Shown here in pieces: positions 8,123-15,225 of a stretch of 33,533 nucleotides of DNA. Position numbers and translations under genes: made by a program. Under the pieces are notes generated by a model. The model was not told where the DNA came from, did not search any database, and saw only the letters and a program-made list of their open reading frames with translations. Position 1 is the first letter of the stretch. Every line of letters starts with the position of its first letter. The stretch is taken from the NCBI GenBank assembly GCA_945872065.1, contig CAMBYH010000020.1:1-33533 (forward strand), read 5' to 3'. The DNA is from Arsukibacterium tuosuense (GTDB lineage: Bacteria > Pseudomonadota > Gammaproteobacteria > Steroidobacterales > GCA-2729495).

Positions 8123-9424
8123 CTAGGCGCTACGCGCCATCTGACCGGCAAAATGGGCGGTCTGCTCAGCGCGCAACTGGTCGCAAAGGCGGCCAGCAGG
8201 CAGCACCACATCGGTATAGCTAATCGGCTGATCCTTGCCGATATCACGCTTCAGGCGGCAGTCGACCGACAGCGACATTGGCAGGCTCTTCGCCGCCGCT
8301 GATCTCTCGTAGGTATCAATCAGCCCGTAGCAGGTAAAGCCGCCCATGCCATCCAGGGTCTCCCCTGCCTTGAGATCCCGCTTTGCCGTCGCGACCGCAT
8401 CGCATACCGGGGCTCCGCGGGGCGTGAGTGTCGCGTCGTGGAACAACACTGCACGAGCCACTGAGGCTGGCAGCTGCAGATGTGGCAGGTGGTACGGGGT
8501 GTAGAACATGTACAGGGGCCCGTCACCCATCTTGAAATAGCTCATGTACTGTTTCTTTATCGGGTGATCGTTGTAACCCATGACAAAAGCCCCGGTATGC
8601 GGCTCGGCTTCCAGCACGAAATCGACCAGGCCGCCCTTGGCGAAGTCATCAACGGAAAACAACTTCAGCAAGTCCTTGACGTGCTTGCAGCGATGCCCGT
8701 ACATGCCGAGCTTACCGGGCTTGAAGCCGGTAGCGTTACCAATGATTGCCGACTCGATGGCAAGCTTCGAACCGTCAGCAAATGAGGCAACCATTGATGG
8801 TTTTTGCTTGGCCTTTTCAGCGAACTCGCGCTGGGTATCCGGGTTGCGATAACGATCCAGAAACCCCTTGATCTGCCCCATCAACACAGGCTTGTAGCCG
8901 ATGCTCTCGACAAAGCGAAACAGGTTCATGGCTACACCGGGCTCATCACCATCGGTGTAGGTGTACACCACGTTGTTGCGATCGGCGTACACCTTGAGAA
9001 TCGGGCCTACTGCGGCATCAACCTCGGCGTTCATGAGAATGATGTGCTTGCCGTTACGTATCGCTTCGGATGCAACCAGCGCCCCGTACTCCACGTCGCC
9101 GGTGGTTTCGATCACCGCCTCAACGGCTCCGGCCTGACACACCACGGTTGGATCATCAGTGACTGCGTACTCACCCGCCGCGATAGCGTTATCCAGCTCA
9201 GCAGCGGTGGCGACAGAACGAACCGACTGCACCCCGGCCTCGCGATAGGCGCGTTCGGCTTGAGCTGCATTTCGGTTGACGATGGCAACCAGTCGCAGAC
9301 CGGGAATCGCACTGATGATCTCCAGTGCGATACCGCGGCCCATGTAGCCTGCACCGGCCAGTGCAACGCGAACCGGGTTGCCGGCGCTCAGGCGCTTCTG
9401 TAATGCGGTATCGACGATGAGCAT
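8123..9424 (-). CDS. NAD(P)-dependent oxidoreductase with C-terminal SAF domain
   Basis: This 433-residue protein joins a homoserine-dehydrogenase-like NAD(P) domain to an SAF domain. The Rossmann motif VALAGAGYMGRG (20-31) is followed by IVNRNAAQAE. A central segment contains YTYTDGDEPGVAMNLFRF and GQIKGFLDRYRNPDTQ. The C-terminal part (about 380-425: DCRLKRDIGKDQPISYTDV) is the SAF/antifreeze-like module also found at the end of sialic acid synthases. Proteins of this architecture recur in surface-polysaccharide loci beside nucleotidyltransferase and RmlC-like genes, but I know of no defined reaction. GAGGG lies about eight bases before ATG 9424. It follows the 3,5-epimerase gene with a 96-base gap and probably acts on the same sugar. 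Confidence 0.8.
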   Translation of the reverse strand: MLIVDTALQKRLSAGNPVRVALAGAGYMGRGIALEIISAIPGLRLVAIVNRNAAQAERAYREAGVQSVRSVATAAELDNAIAAGEYAVTDDPTVVCQAGAVEAVIETTGDVEYGALVASEAIRNGKHIILMNAEVDAAVGPILKVYADRNNVVYTYTDGDEPGVAMNLFRFVESIGYKPVLMGQIKGFLDRYRNPDTQREFAEKAKQKPSMVASFADGSKLAIESAIIGNATGFKPGKLGMYGHRCKHVKDLLKLFSVDDFAKGGLVDFVLEAEPHTGAFVMGYNDHPIKKQYMSYFKMGDGPLYMFYTPYHLPHLQLPASVARAVLFHDATLTPRGAPVCDAVATAKRDLKAGETLDGMGGFTCYGLIDTYERSAAAKSLPMSLSVDCRLKRDIGKDQPISYTDVVLPAGRLCDQLRAEQTAHFAGQMARSA

Positions 9425-9520
9425 AAACAGGCCCTCAAATACCAGGTACAGGCGTCACTGTGGCGCCACTGTTGAGCTGCCAATCCAGGGGAAGATCAGC
9501 AGCCGGATCTGCAGACCGGC

Positions 9521-10051
9521 CTACCCTGCCAGAACTGGCCAGTTCCTGTCTTGCTCAGAAACCACCCGCACTTCAACTGGCCACTGGATAGCAAACGCCG
9601 GGTCGTCAAATCTTACACCATGCGCCGAGGCGGGCGCGTAAACCTGGGACGTGGAATATGACAACTCAGTGTCGTCACGGAGCGTCACGTAGCCGTGTGC
9701 GCAGCCCTCGGGCGCGTAGAGCATGCGGCCATTTTCTTCGCTCAGCTCGACGCCCACCCACTGCTTGTAGCTGGCAGATTCTGGTCGCAGATCGACGATG
9801 ACGTCGTACAGCGCCCCGCGCTGACAACGAATAATTTTGACTTCCGCGAACGGTGCTCGCTGAAAGTGCATGCCGCGCAGGGTGCCTTGCTTGAGGCTGA
9901 CGGCGACATTGACCTGCACGATGCTCATTGAAAGCCCCTGCGCCGCCATCTCACGTTCGCACCACAAACGGCCGAAGTAGCCACGCTCATCCTGACGTCT
10001 TTCCACGTCAATGATGTGTACGCCATCCAGTTTAGTGGCAACAAACTTCAC
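9521..10051 (-). CDS. rfbC: RmlC-like nucleotide-sugar 3,5-epimerase
   Basis: This cupin-fold epimerase of 176 residues resembles dTDP-4-dehydrorhamnose 3,5-epimerase, which epimerises a 4-keto-6-deoxy sugar. The GTG at 10051 is chosen as start because it overlaps the stop of the preceding gene as GTGA. It also puts the three catalytic residues at His62 (in RGMHFQ), Lys72 (EVKIIRC) and Tyr132 (LSYSTSQ), matching the numbering I recall for mycobacterial RmlC. An in-frame ATG at 10093 is the alternative. DERGYF near the N-terminus and APEGCAHGY (from about 113) are family motifs. All key residues are present, so it should be active. No 4,6-dehydratase is in the window, so the 4-keto substrate is not obvious. 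Confidence 0.85.
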   Translation of the reverse strand: MKFVATKLDGVHIIDVERRQDERGYFGRLWCEREMAAQGLSMSIVQVNVAVSLKQGTLRGMHFQRAPFAEVKIIRCQRGALYDVIVDLRPESASYKQWVGVELSEENGRMLYAPEGCAHGYVTLRDDTELSYSTSQVYAPASAHGVRFDDPAFAIQWPVEVRVVSEQDRNWPVLAG

Positions 10052-10842
10052 GCGGTGCCGCCACGTCCTGGCTTCCAAACCATCCAGGGACACTCACCTC
10101 GGGATTCCATCCGGTCAAAAGTTATCTTGTCCTTGAAGGTATCCATTGCCTGCCAAAACCCAGTATGGCGGTACGCACCCAGCAACTTGCTATCGATGAG
10201 CCGCGCAAACGGCTGATCTACCAGCTCCTCACCTTCCTTGAGGTAATCGAAGATCTGCTGACGGAGCACGAAGAAGCCGCCATTAATGGCGTGCCCCTGT
10301 CCCGTCAGTGGACCAATCGAACTCACCAGTCCGGTAGCGTCACTCTTGACGGCGTGGAAACTCGTTGAGGGGCTGACGGCCGCAAAACTCGCCACACGCT
10401 TTTGCTGCTGAAACTCACTGATCATCCTGTCCAGCGGGATATCAGACAAACCGTCCGAATAGTTGGCCAGAAACATTTCTTCACCAGCCAGATACTGGCG
10501 CACCCGGCTCAAACGCTGACCAATATTCGAATGCAGTCCCGTATCGACAAAGGTAATGCGCCAGTCAGTCATATCCCGGGAATGAAGCTCAATCTGCTTG
10601 CCACCCGTGGAGAGCGTAAAGTCATTTGACAGGCATTCGTTGTAGCTCAGGAAGTAGTCGCGAATCATGTCCCCGCGATAGCCCAGGCACAGCACAAAAT
10701 CCTTGTGGCCGTAGTGCGCGTAGTAGCGCATCAGGTGCCACATGATCGGCCGAACACCGATATTGACCAGCGGCTTGGGGATGGTGTCTGAGTGTTCGCG
10801 CAGGCGAGTGCCAAGCCCCCCGCAGAACAGGACAACCTTCAT
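10048..10842 (-). CDS. rfbF: Glucose-1-phosphate cytidylyltransferase-like sugar nucleotidyltransferase
   Basis: This 264-residue nucleotidyltransferase is closest to RfbF/DdhA, which makes CDP-glucose from CTP and glucose 1-phosphate. It starts with VVLFCGGLGTRLRE (3-16), the nucleotide-binding loop, then IPKPLVNIGVRPIMWHLMRYY with the conserved PKP lysine. KDFVLCLGYRGDMIRDYF is typical of the cytidylyltransferase branch. NYSDGLSDI carries the metal-binding Asp, and the C-terminal segment has NGGFFVLRQQIFDYL. Its start overlaps the UDP-glucose dehydrogenase stop as ATGA, and its stop overlaps the epimerase start as GTGA, so it sits inside a translationally coupled unit. Base specificity (CTP rather than dTTP or UTP) is inferred from overall likeness. 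Confidence 0.85.
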   Translation of the reverse strand: MKVVLFCGGLGTRLREHSDTIPKPLVNIGVRPIMWHLMRYYAHYGHKDFVLCLGYRGDMIRDYFLSYNECLSNDFTLSTGGKQIELHSRDMTDWRITFVDTGLHSNIGQRLSRVRQYLAGEEMFLANYSDGLSDIPLDRMISEFQQQKRVASFAAVSPSTSFHAVKSDATGLVSSIGPLTGQGHAINGGFFVLRQQIFDYLKEGEELVDQPFARLIDSKLLGAYRHTGFWQAMDTFKDKITFDRMESRGECPWMVWKPGRGGTA

Positions 10843-12206
10843 GACGGCCGCCCCAGGTCTGCCGAAGCCAGGGGCCGCCAGCCGATAGCTTCGTAATGAC
10901 TGAAAGCAGCAGGATCCAGCAGCCGGCGTCCGTCCACTACCAGCGGGGTGAGCTTCAGTTTCGCCAGCTCGGTATCAAGTTCTTCGAACTCCTGCCAGCG
11001 GGTCACCAGCATGATCACCTGGCTTTGTTGCAGGGCGTCCTGTAAGGATGACGCCAGGCGAACGCCAAGCAGTCCGGGATGATTCTCCGGGCGAGCCACC
11101 GGATCGTAGGCGGTCACCACTGCTCCTGCATCGCGCAGCCGCTGGATAATCGGGAAAGCCGGGGACTCACGCAGGTCATCCGTATCCGGCTTGAAGGCCA
11201 GCCCCAGGACAGTCACCCTTATTCCGCGCAGCTCGGGAAAATGCTGCCTGGCCAGACGCACCATCTCATCCGGCTGTTGGTAATTGATATCCAGGACTGC
11301 GCGCAGCATCGGAGTGGCGACGCCGAGATCCGCGCCTTGTGCGATCAGTGCAGTGACATCCTTGGGCAGACAACTGCCACCGAAGCCGCACCCCGCCTCC
11401 AGAAAACTGGACAACCCCGCTTTTACGGGCGGCTGATTCCCTGTGTAGGTGGTCAGATACAAGGACTGATGCACGCCACGCATCACATCCAGCGCATCGA
11501 TATCCCCGACCGCCGTGCACAGCCGTGCAATCTCGTTGCTGAACGAGATCATGGTTGCCAGCAGGGAATTCGAGGCGTACTTGATCATCTCAGCCGTACG
11601 ACAGTTGGTGCGAATGACCGGCGTCTTGTCGAAACTCGCATAGACCTTCTGCAGTACATCCTGCGAGCGCCCATCAATCCCGCCGATGGCGATGCGATCG
11701 GGATTCATGAAATCTTCAATGGCCCGACCTTCGGTAAGAAACTCCGGGTTCATGCCCAGACCGAAATCCTGCCCGGCGACTTTACCGGAAGCACGCTCGG
11801 CACTGCGCCGCACCACCCCGTCGGTGGTACCGGGAATCACCGTGCTCTTGACCACCAGAGTGTGATAGCCCTGCTTTTCGCCCATGGCACGACCAACTTC
11901 AGCGGCTGCTTGCTCGACAAACCGCAGATCGATACGCCCATCCACAGCGGGGGTACCCACCGCGATGAAGGTTATCTCCGAGTCAGCAACCGCGGCTGCC
12001 AGGTCGGTGGTGGCTGACAGACGTACTCCCACATTGCGCTTCAGCAACTCGGGCAAGCCCAGCTCATGAATGGGCGCGTGCCCGGAATTGATCATGTCAA
12101 CTTTGCGCTTGTCCACATCCACGCAGACTACGTTGTGGCCGCGATCAGCCAGACAGGCGCCGGACACCAGTCCCACGTAGCCCGTACCAACGATAGAGAT
12201 CTTCAT
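10839..12206 (-). CDS. ugd: UDP-glucose 6-dehydrogenase
   Basis: This 455-residue enzyme oxidises UDP-glucose twice with NAD+ to UDP-glucuronate. It begins with KISIVGTGYVGLVSGACLA, the NAD-binding motif of the UDP-Glc/GDP-Man dehydrogenase family, and CVDVDKRKVDMIN. KSTVIPGTT, MNPEFLTEGRAIEDF and AEMIKYASNSLLATMISFSNE follow. The catalytic cysteine is in GCGFGGSCLPKD (about 273-284). The C-terminal UDP-binding domain shows VTVLGLAFKPDTDDLRESPA. Its start overlaps the stop of the upstream SDR gene by one base (TGATG), and its stop overlaps the cytidylyltransferase start. The product is the substrate for the UXS-like neighbour. GDP-mannose dehydrogenase is less likely but not excluded by eye. 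Confidence 0.92.
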   Translation of the reverse strand: MKISIVGTGYVGLVSGACLADRGHNVVCVDVDKRKVDMINSGHAPIHELGLPELLKRNVGVRLSATTDLAAAVADSEITFIAVGTPAVDGRIDLRFVEQAAAEVGRAMGEKQGYHTLVVKSTVIPGTTDGVVRRSAERASGKVAGQDFGLGMNPEFLTEGRAIEDFMNPDRIAIGGIDGRSQDVLQKVYASFDKTPVIRTNCRTAEMIKYASNSLLATMISFSNEIARLCTAVGDIDALDVMRGVHQSLYLTTYTGNQPPVKAGLSSFLEAGCGFGGSCLPKDVTALIAQGADLGVATPMLRAVLDINYQQPDEMVRLARQHFPELRGIRVTVLGLAFKPDTDDLRESPAFPIIQRLRDAGAVVTAYDPVARPENHPGLLGVRLASSLQDALQQSQVIMLVTRWQEFEELDTELAKLKLTPLVVDGRRLLDPAAFSHYEAIGWRPLASADLGRPS

Positions 12207-13336
12207 CAGGCCGCTTCTGCGGTCCGGTTGTGGGAGTACCAGATGAGCGAACGGCGGACGCCTTCGTCAACCAATACCTTAGGATCGTAGCCCAGCTGGG
12301 TACGAGCCTTATCGATGACGGGACAACGTCGTTCCGGGTTATCGACCAGGTAATCAGCTTCCTTCGCCTTACCCAGAACCACTTTTCCGTTGTACCCGAA
12401 CAGTTCCTGCGCCGAACTCACCACTGCCCCGCCGAGTTGCGCCACTGAAATCTCCGGTCGATCAATGCCAACGTTGTAAGCCTCGCCATCCTGGCCACGG
12501 ACCAGCACCTTGTAGTAGCCGACAATGGCGTCCGTGGCATAGCAGAAGGTGCGCTTAGGGGAACCATCAGACAGCATGACGATGTCACGCCCAGCCAGGA
12601 CATCGCTGGCAAAGTCCGGCAGCACGCGACCATCGGTAATCTTCAGCCCAGGCCCATAGTTGTTGAATGGCCGGGCAATCCTGGCGGGAATACCTTCCTG
12701 CTTGGCAAAGGTGACACATAACGTTTCACCGAAGCGCTTGGATTCATCGTAACAAGCACGGGGTCCTGTGCAGGAGACGTTGCCCCGATAGGTTTCGGGT
12801 GTCGGGATGGCGCTGGCAATCGGGTCGCCGTAGATTTCGCTTGAGGAGTAGAACAGGAAGCCCTGGAGCGCGCGACCCGCATTGCGCTCATTCACCGCGT
12901 AGTCAAACAGGTTACGGATGCCGTTGATGTTGGCATCAATACATTTCAGTGGCTGTGCCCGATAGTACATAGGCGAGGCAATGCCTGCCGCGTGAATAAT
13001 GTAATCAAAATGAGGCATGTCCTTGGGCAACGGCAGGATCATGTCGTGCCTGACCAGGGTCAGGTTGGGTTGATTGCGCAGGCCTTCCAGCCAGGCAGGC
13101 ACGCCACGCATATAGTTGTCGTACACGGTGACATCAATCTTCGCGCCGGTTGAACGCGTGCGATTCCAGTGCAACGCACTTTGCACCAGATAGTAGCCAA
13201 GAAAACCGCCACCACCGGTGATCAGCAACCTGCCGCCAGCCATCTTGCTGAATTCCTGAGCAAGGTCCTTACAGACAGAATCCAGATCCTCATCGAGAAG
13301 CTGCTGAAGCGGGATCGGCTTTTTGTGAATCTGCAT
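12206..13336 (-). CDS. UDP-glucuronate decarboxylase-like SDR (UDP-xylose synthase type)
   Basis: This 376-residue extended short-chain dehydrogenase probably converts UDP-glucuronate to UDP-xylose. About 34 N-terminal residues precede the Rossmann motif LLITGGGGFLG (37-47). YIIHAAGIASP, FYSSSEIYGDP (162-172) and GPRACYDESKR follow, giving the catalytic Tyr196 and Lys200; GPRACYDE is characteristic of UXS enzymes. IARPFNNYGPG and RTFCYATDAI are the expected substrate-side motifs. It is the first gene of the overlapping unit leading into ugd, which would supply its substrate. GGAA lies about six bases before ATG 13336. A dTDP- or CDP-glucose 4,6-dehydratase role is less likely because the motifs fit UXS better. 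Confidence 0.82.
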   Translation of the reverse strand: MQIHKKPIPLQQLLDEDLDSVCKDLAQEFSKMAGGRLLITGGGGFLGYYLVQSALHWNRTRSTGAKIDVTVYDNYMRGVPAWLEGLRNQPNLTLVRHDMILPLPKDMPHFDYIIHAAGIASPMYYRAQPLKCIDANINGIRNLFDYAVNERNAGRALQGFLFYSSSEIYGDPIASAIPTPETYRGNVSCTGPRACYDESKRFGETLCVTFAKQEGIPARIARPFNNYGPGLKITDGRVLPDFASDVLAGRDIVMLSDGSPKRTFCYATDAIVGYYKVLVRGQDGEAYNVGIDRPEISVAQLGGAVVSSAQELFGYNGKVVLGKAKEADYLVDNPERRCPVIDKARTQLGYDPKVLVDEGVRRSLIWYSHNRTAEAA

Positions 13337-13424
13337 AGTGTTTCCAGATAACCTGGTGTTGAGCCCTTAATCGCCTGTCGAAAACACCCGGAATATAGCG
13401 ACAGCCCGCCGCCCTGTATGCGAA

Positions 13425-14072
13425 CTACAACACCATCTTACGGCCGTGAAAGGCCTCCGCATAACGGCTGGGCGCGTTGCACTCGATGCCCCGCAGGCGC
13501 ATCTGGCCTTTAAACAACTCGGGGTCAAACCATGACCGGGTATGCTGCGACTTGAAGCACTGCATCAGGGTATCGACCTTGCGCTGCAGGTTGGCCACTG
13601 AGAGTGGCACGTAGACGCCTGGCTGGAGCAGATCACCTTCGAACTTGGCAATCTCATACTCCAGAATTGAGTGGTCACGAAACGTATTCCAGGTGAGTTC
13701 GGCAATGACCCGATGGTCCTGATGCCGATCCAGCAGGCAGTGCGTAAATATCAGTTCGGGCGTGTAGCGGCTTTTGATCGACTCGAAGGCATCCTTGATA
13801 TCAGCGCCGCTGTACGGAAAGTAACTACCCCGAAACTGCAGCACTTCCACCACGCACTCCGGCGCCACACCCAGCAACTGCCGGGCAGCGTTGCGGGTCT
13901 CAGCCGCACGCTGCTCATCCCCCGAAAAAACGATCCAGACAAAGCGTAGTCCGGGATAGCGTTGCTGCAACTCCAGCAGCGTGCCGGAACAGCCGATTTC
14001 GATGTCATCACAATGCGCGCCAAGACAAAGCACGGTAGCGTTAGCGCTTATGTTGGGCCTGAAACTTAACAT
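13425..14072 (-). CDS. PIG-L/LmbE-family deacetylase
   Basis: This 215-residue zinc-dependent N-deacetylase-like protein removes an acyl group from an amino sugar or related compound in characterised relatives (MshB, GlcNAc-PI deacetylase). The metal motif LGAHCDDIEIGCSG (17-30) corresponds to the usual AHPDDE(E)IG; here Pro is replaced by Cys21. The third zinc ligand lies in LDRHQDHR (114-121, His117/His120). No signal peptide is seen, so it should be cytosolic. It starts 88 bases before the SDR gene in the same direction, and it probably modifies a sugar intermediate of this locus. The exact substrate is unknown. Confidence 0.88.
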   Translation of the reverse strand: MLSFRPNISANATVLCLGAHCDDIEIGCSGTLLELQQRYPGLRFVWIVFSGDEQRAAETRNAARQLLGVAPECVVEVLQFRGSYFPYSGADIKDAFESIKSRYTPELIFTHCLLDRHQDHRVIAELTWNTFRDHSILEYEIAKFEGDLLQPGVYVPLSVANLQRKVDTLMQCFKSQHTRSWFDPELFKGQMRLRGIECNAPSRYAEAFHGRKMVL

Positions 14073-14185
14073 CGGTATCTATCCATCATGCCTTTTGGCG
14101 CGGTGCGGATGAAAGTATAAGCCGAAGAAACCCGCTGTTCTGCCGAGGATGCCCGCGCTGGCTTTGCCGTCTTCTGCTACGTGGC

Positions 14186-14827
14186 TCAGACCAGACGCCC
14201 TTCTAGCACGGTATGCCTGCTGACCTCACGAACCCTGACTTCGAACCCGCTGCGACCCAGGAGCTTCTGCATGGCAGTTGTGTCTTGCCAGCTCTCATAG
14301 CGGCCATTGGCATAGGGGACCAGGACCCCCAAGTACTTCAGCAGGTAGCCGTTCAGAAGAATATAGATGACATGTATGAGTCGCTTGATTCCCCCTGAAC
14401 GCATTGCCTGCGAGAGATACCTGGCCGCCATATCCCTGCCGTGCAGGATCATCCAGACCCGGCCACCCTTGCGCAACACACGCCGGATCTCCCGAATGAC
14501 CCTGGGAATGTTCGTGTAGGGCAGGGAAACACGGCTGAAGACCAGATCGAAGGTGTTCGAGGGCAAGGGAATGTGGCTGGCATCGGAGAGAATGAACTGG
14601 ATCCTGCTGCCGTAGTTATCGATCCCATAGCGCAGGGCATCCTCGTCGATATCTATGCCAATGCAGATTTTGTCCCGGCAATCCATCGCCAGAAAGGACT
14701 GGCCAATGCCACACCCTATATCGAGGATGGCCCGGTCGGAATCGAGGATGTCTGGCAGGATTCTTCGCTCGTCATTCTTGTCCAGTGCAATCTCGAGTTC
14801 TTTCCGGTGATATTCGATGCTATCCAA
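14186..14827 (-). CDS. Class I SAM-dependent methyltransferase
   Basis: This 213-residue methyltransferase has motif I AILDIGCGIGQSF (33-45), the acidic residues GIDIDEDAL ending the second strand, and ILSDASHIPLPSNTFDLVFS as motifs II/III; this is the Methyltransf_11 class. VIREIRRVLRKGGRVWMI is the standard post-motif. The start is a TTG at 14827, chosen because GGGGAG lies six bases upstream and no ATG suits the fold. It is the first minus-strand gene of the sugar block and lies divergent from gltB. It could O- or N-methylate a sugar; the acceptor cannot be predicted. Confidence 0.85.
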   Translation of the reverse strand: MDSIEYHRKELEIALDKNDERRILPDILDSDRAILDIGCGIGQSFLAMDCRDKICIGIDIDEDALRYGIDNYGSRIQFILSDASHIPLPSNTFDLVFSRVSLPYTNIPRVIREIRRVLRKGGRVWMILHGRDMAARYLSQAMRSGGIKRLIHVIYILLNGYLLKYLGVLVPYANGRYESWQDTTAMQKLLGRSGFEVRVREVSRHTVLEGRLV

Positions 14828-14833
14828 GACCTG

Positions 14834-14839
14834 CTCCCC
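14834..14839 (-). promoter_or_regulatory. Shine-Dalgarno deciding a TTG start
   Basis: GGGGAG on the minus strand lies six bases upstream of the TTG at 14827-14825. It is the strongest ribosome binding site near this gene and supports the rare start codon. Confidence 0.6.
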
Positions 14840-15114
14840 TGCTTAGTCCGCCCCGACGCCCCGCCGCGTGCATCCGCGCTGGGACCGTTGGCTCAGTGCC
14901 ATTGTAGCGGCCTGAACAGGCCCCGTTCCGGACCCACTGCCGACCCTTGCCAGGCCGGACGGTCCAGCGTCTGGCGCCAGTGGCAGCTGGCAGGGCGAAA
15001 CCCCTGATCGTCCGCCCCCGTCGGCCCAATACCGCAACACAGCCACTCAGCCCCAAGGGGGGCGAGATTGCCGGCGCATGCAGAATTCCGGCGTAAAAAG
15101 GGAATTTCCTCAGG

Positions 15115-15138
15115 GGTGCCGCCTAAAGACGCTCCGAC
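15115..15138 (-). repeat. Degenerate REP element
   Basis: Aligned base by base to the minus-oriented REP at 32380, this 24-base stretch matches at 19 positions, keeping GCCTAAAG and CGCTCC. The GGCGC arm is altered to GACGC, so the stem is broken. It lies upstream of gltB, at the right edge of the REP-free sugar block, and may be a decayed copy. Confidence 0.45.
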
Positions 15139-15180
15139 GGCTTTCGCCGGTCGCTGCAGACACTTAAACTGTGTGCTCGT

Positions 15181-15199
15181 GGGTCGCCTGTCGCGACCC
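15181..15199 (+). promoter_or_regulatory. Perfect 7-bp hairpin in the gltB leader
   Basis: GGGTCGC (15181-15187) and GCGACCC (15193-15199) are perfect inverted arms around the loop CTGTC, 26 bases before the gltB ATG. No T-run follows, so it is not an intrinsic terminator. It could affect translation or mRNA stability, or be a protein-binding palindrome; no function is shown. Confidence 0.4.
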
Positions 15200-15225
15200 C
15201 CGGTTACCGACCCTGAGACAGCATT

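Larger units (their letters stand above)
14828..15225. other. Divergent intergenic region between the sugar block and gltB
   Basis: These 398 bases separate the minus-strand methyltransferase from plus-strand gltB and should hold both promoters. No convincing coding sequence was found. Visible elements are a weak inverted repeat AATTCC/GGAATT (84-89 and 101-106 of the 15,000s), a degenerate REP at 15115-15138, a TAAACT hexamer at 15165-15170 that could be a -10 box for gltB, flanked by ACAC/GTGT arms, and a leader hairpin at 15181-15199. No clear -35 box accompanies the TAAACT. Base composition rises in GC from here rightward. Confidence 0.5.

Noticed and set aside
7981-8125. Repeated AGCCGGCT at both ends of the gap between the FAD and SAF oxidoreductase genes
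   Set aside because: It is only eight bases, palindromic and expected by chance in GC-rich DNA.
11079-12017. 312-codon plus-strand frame opposite ugd
   Set aside because: Antisense shadow; the Ugd motifs on the minus strand are decisive.
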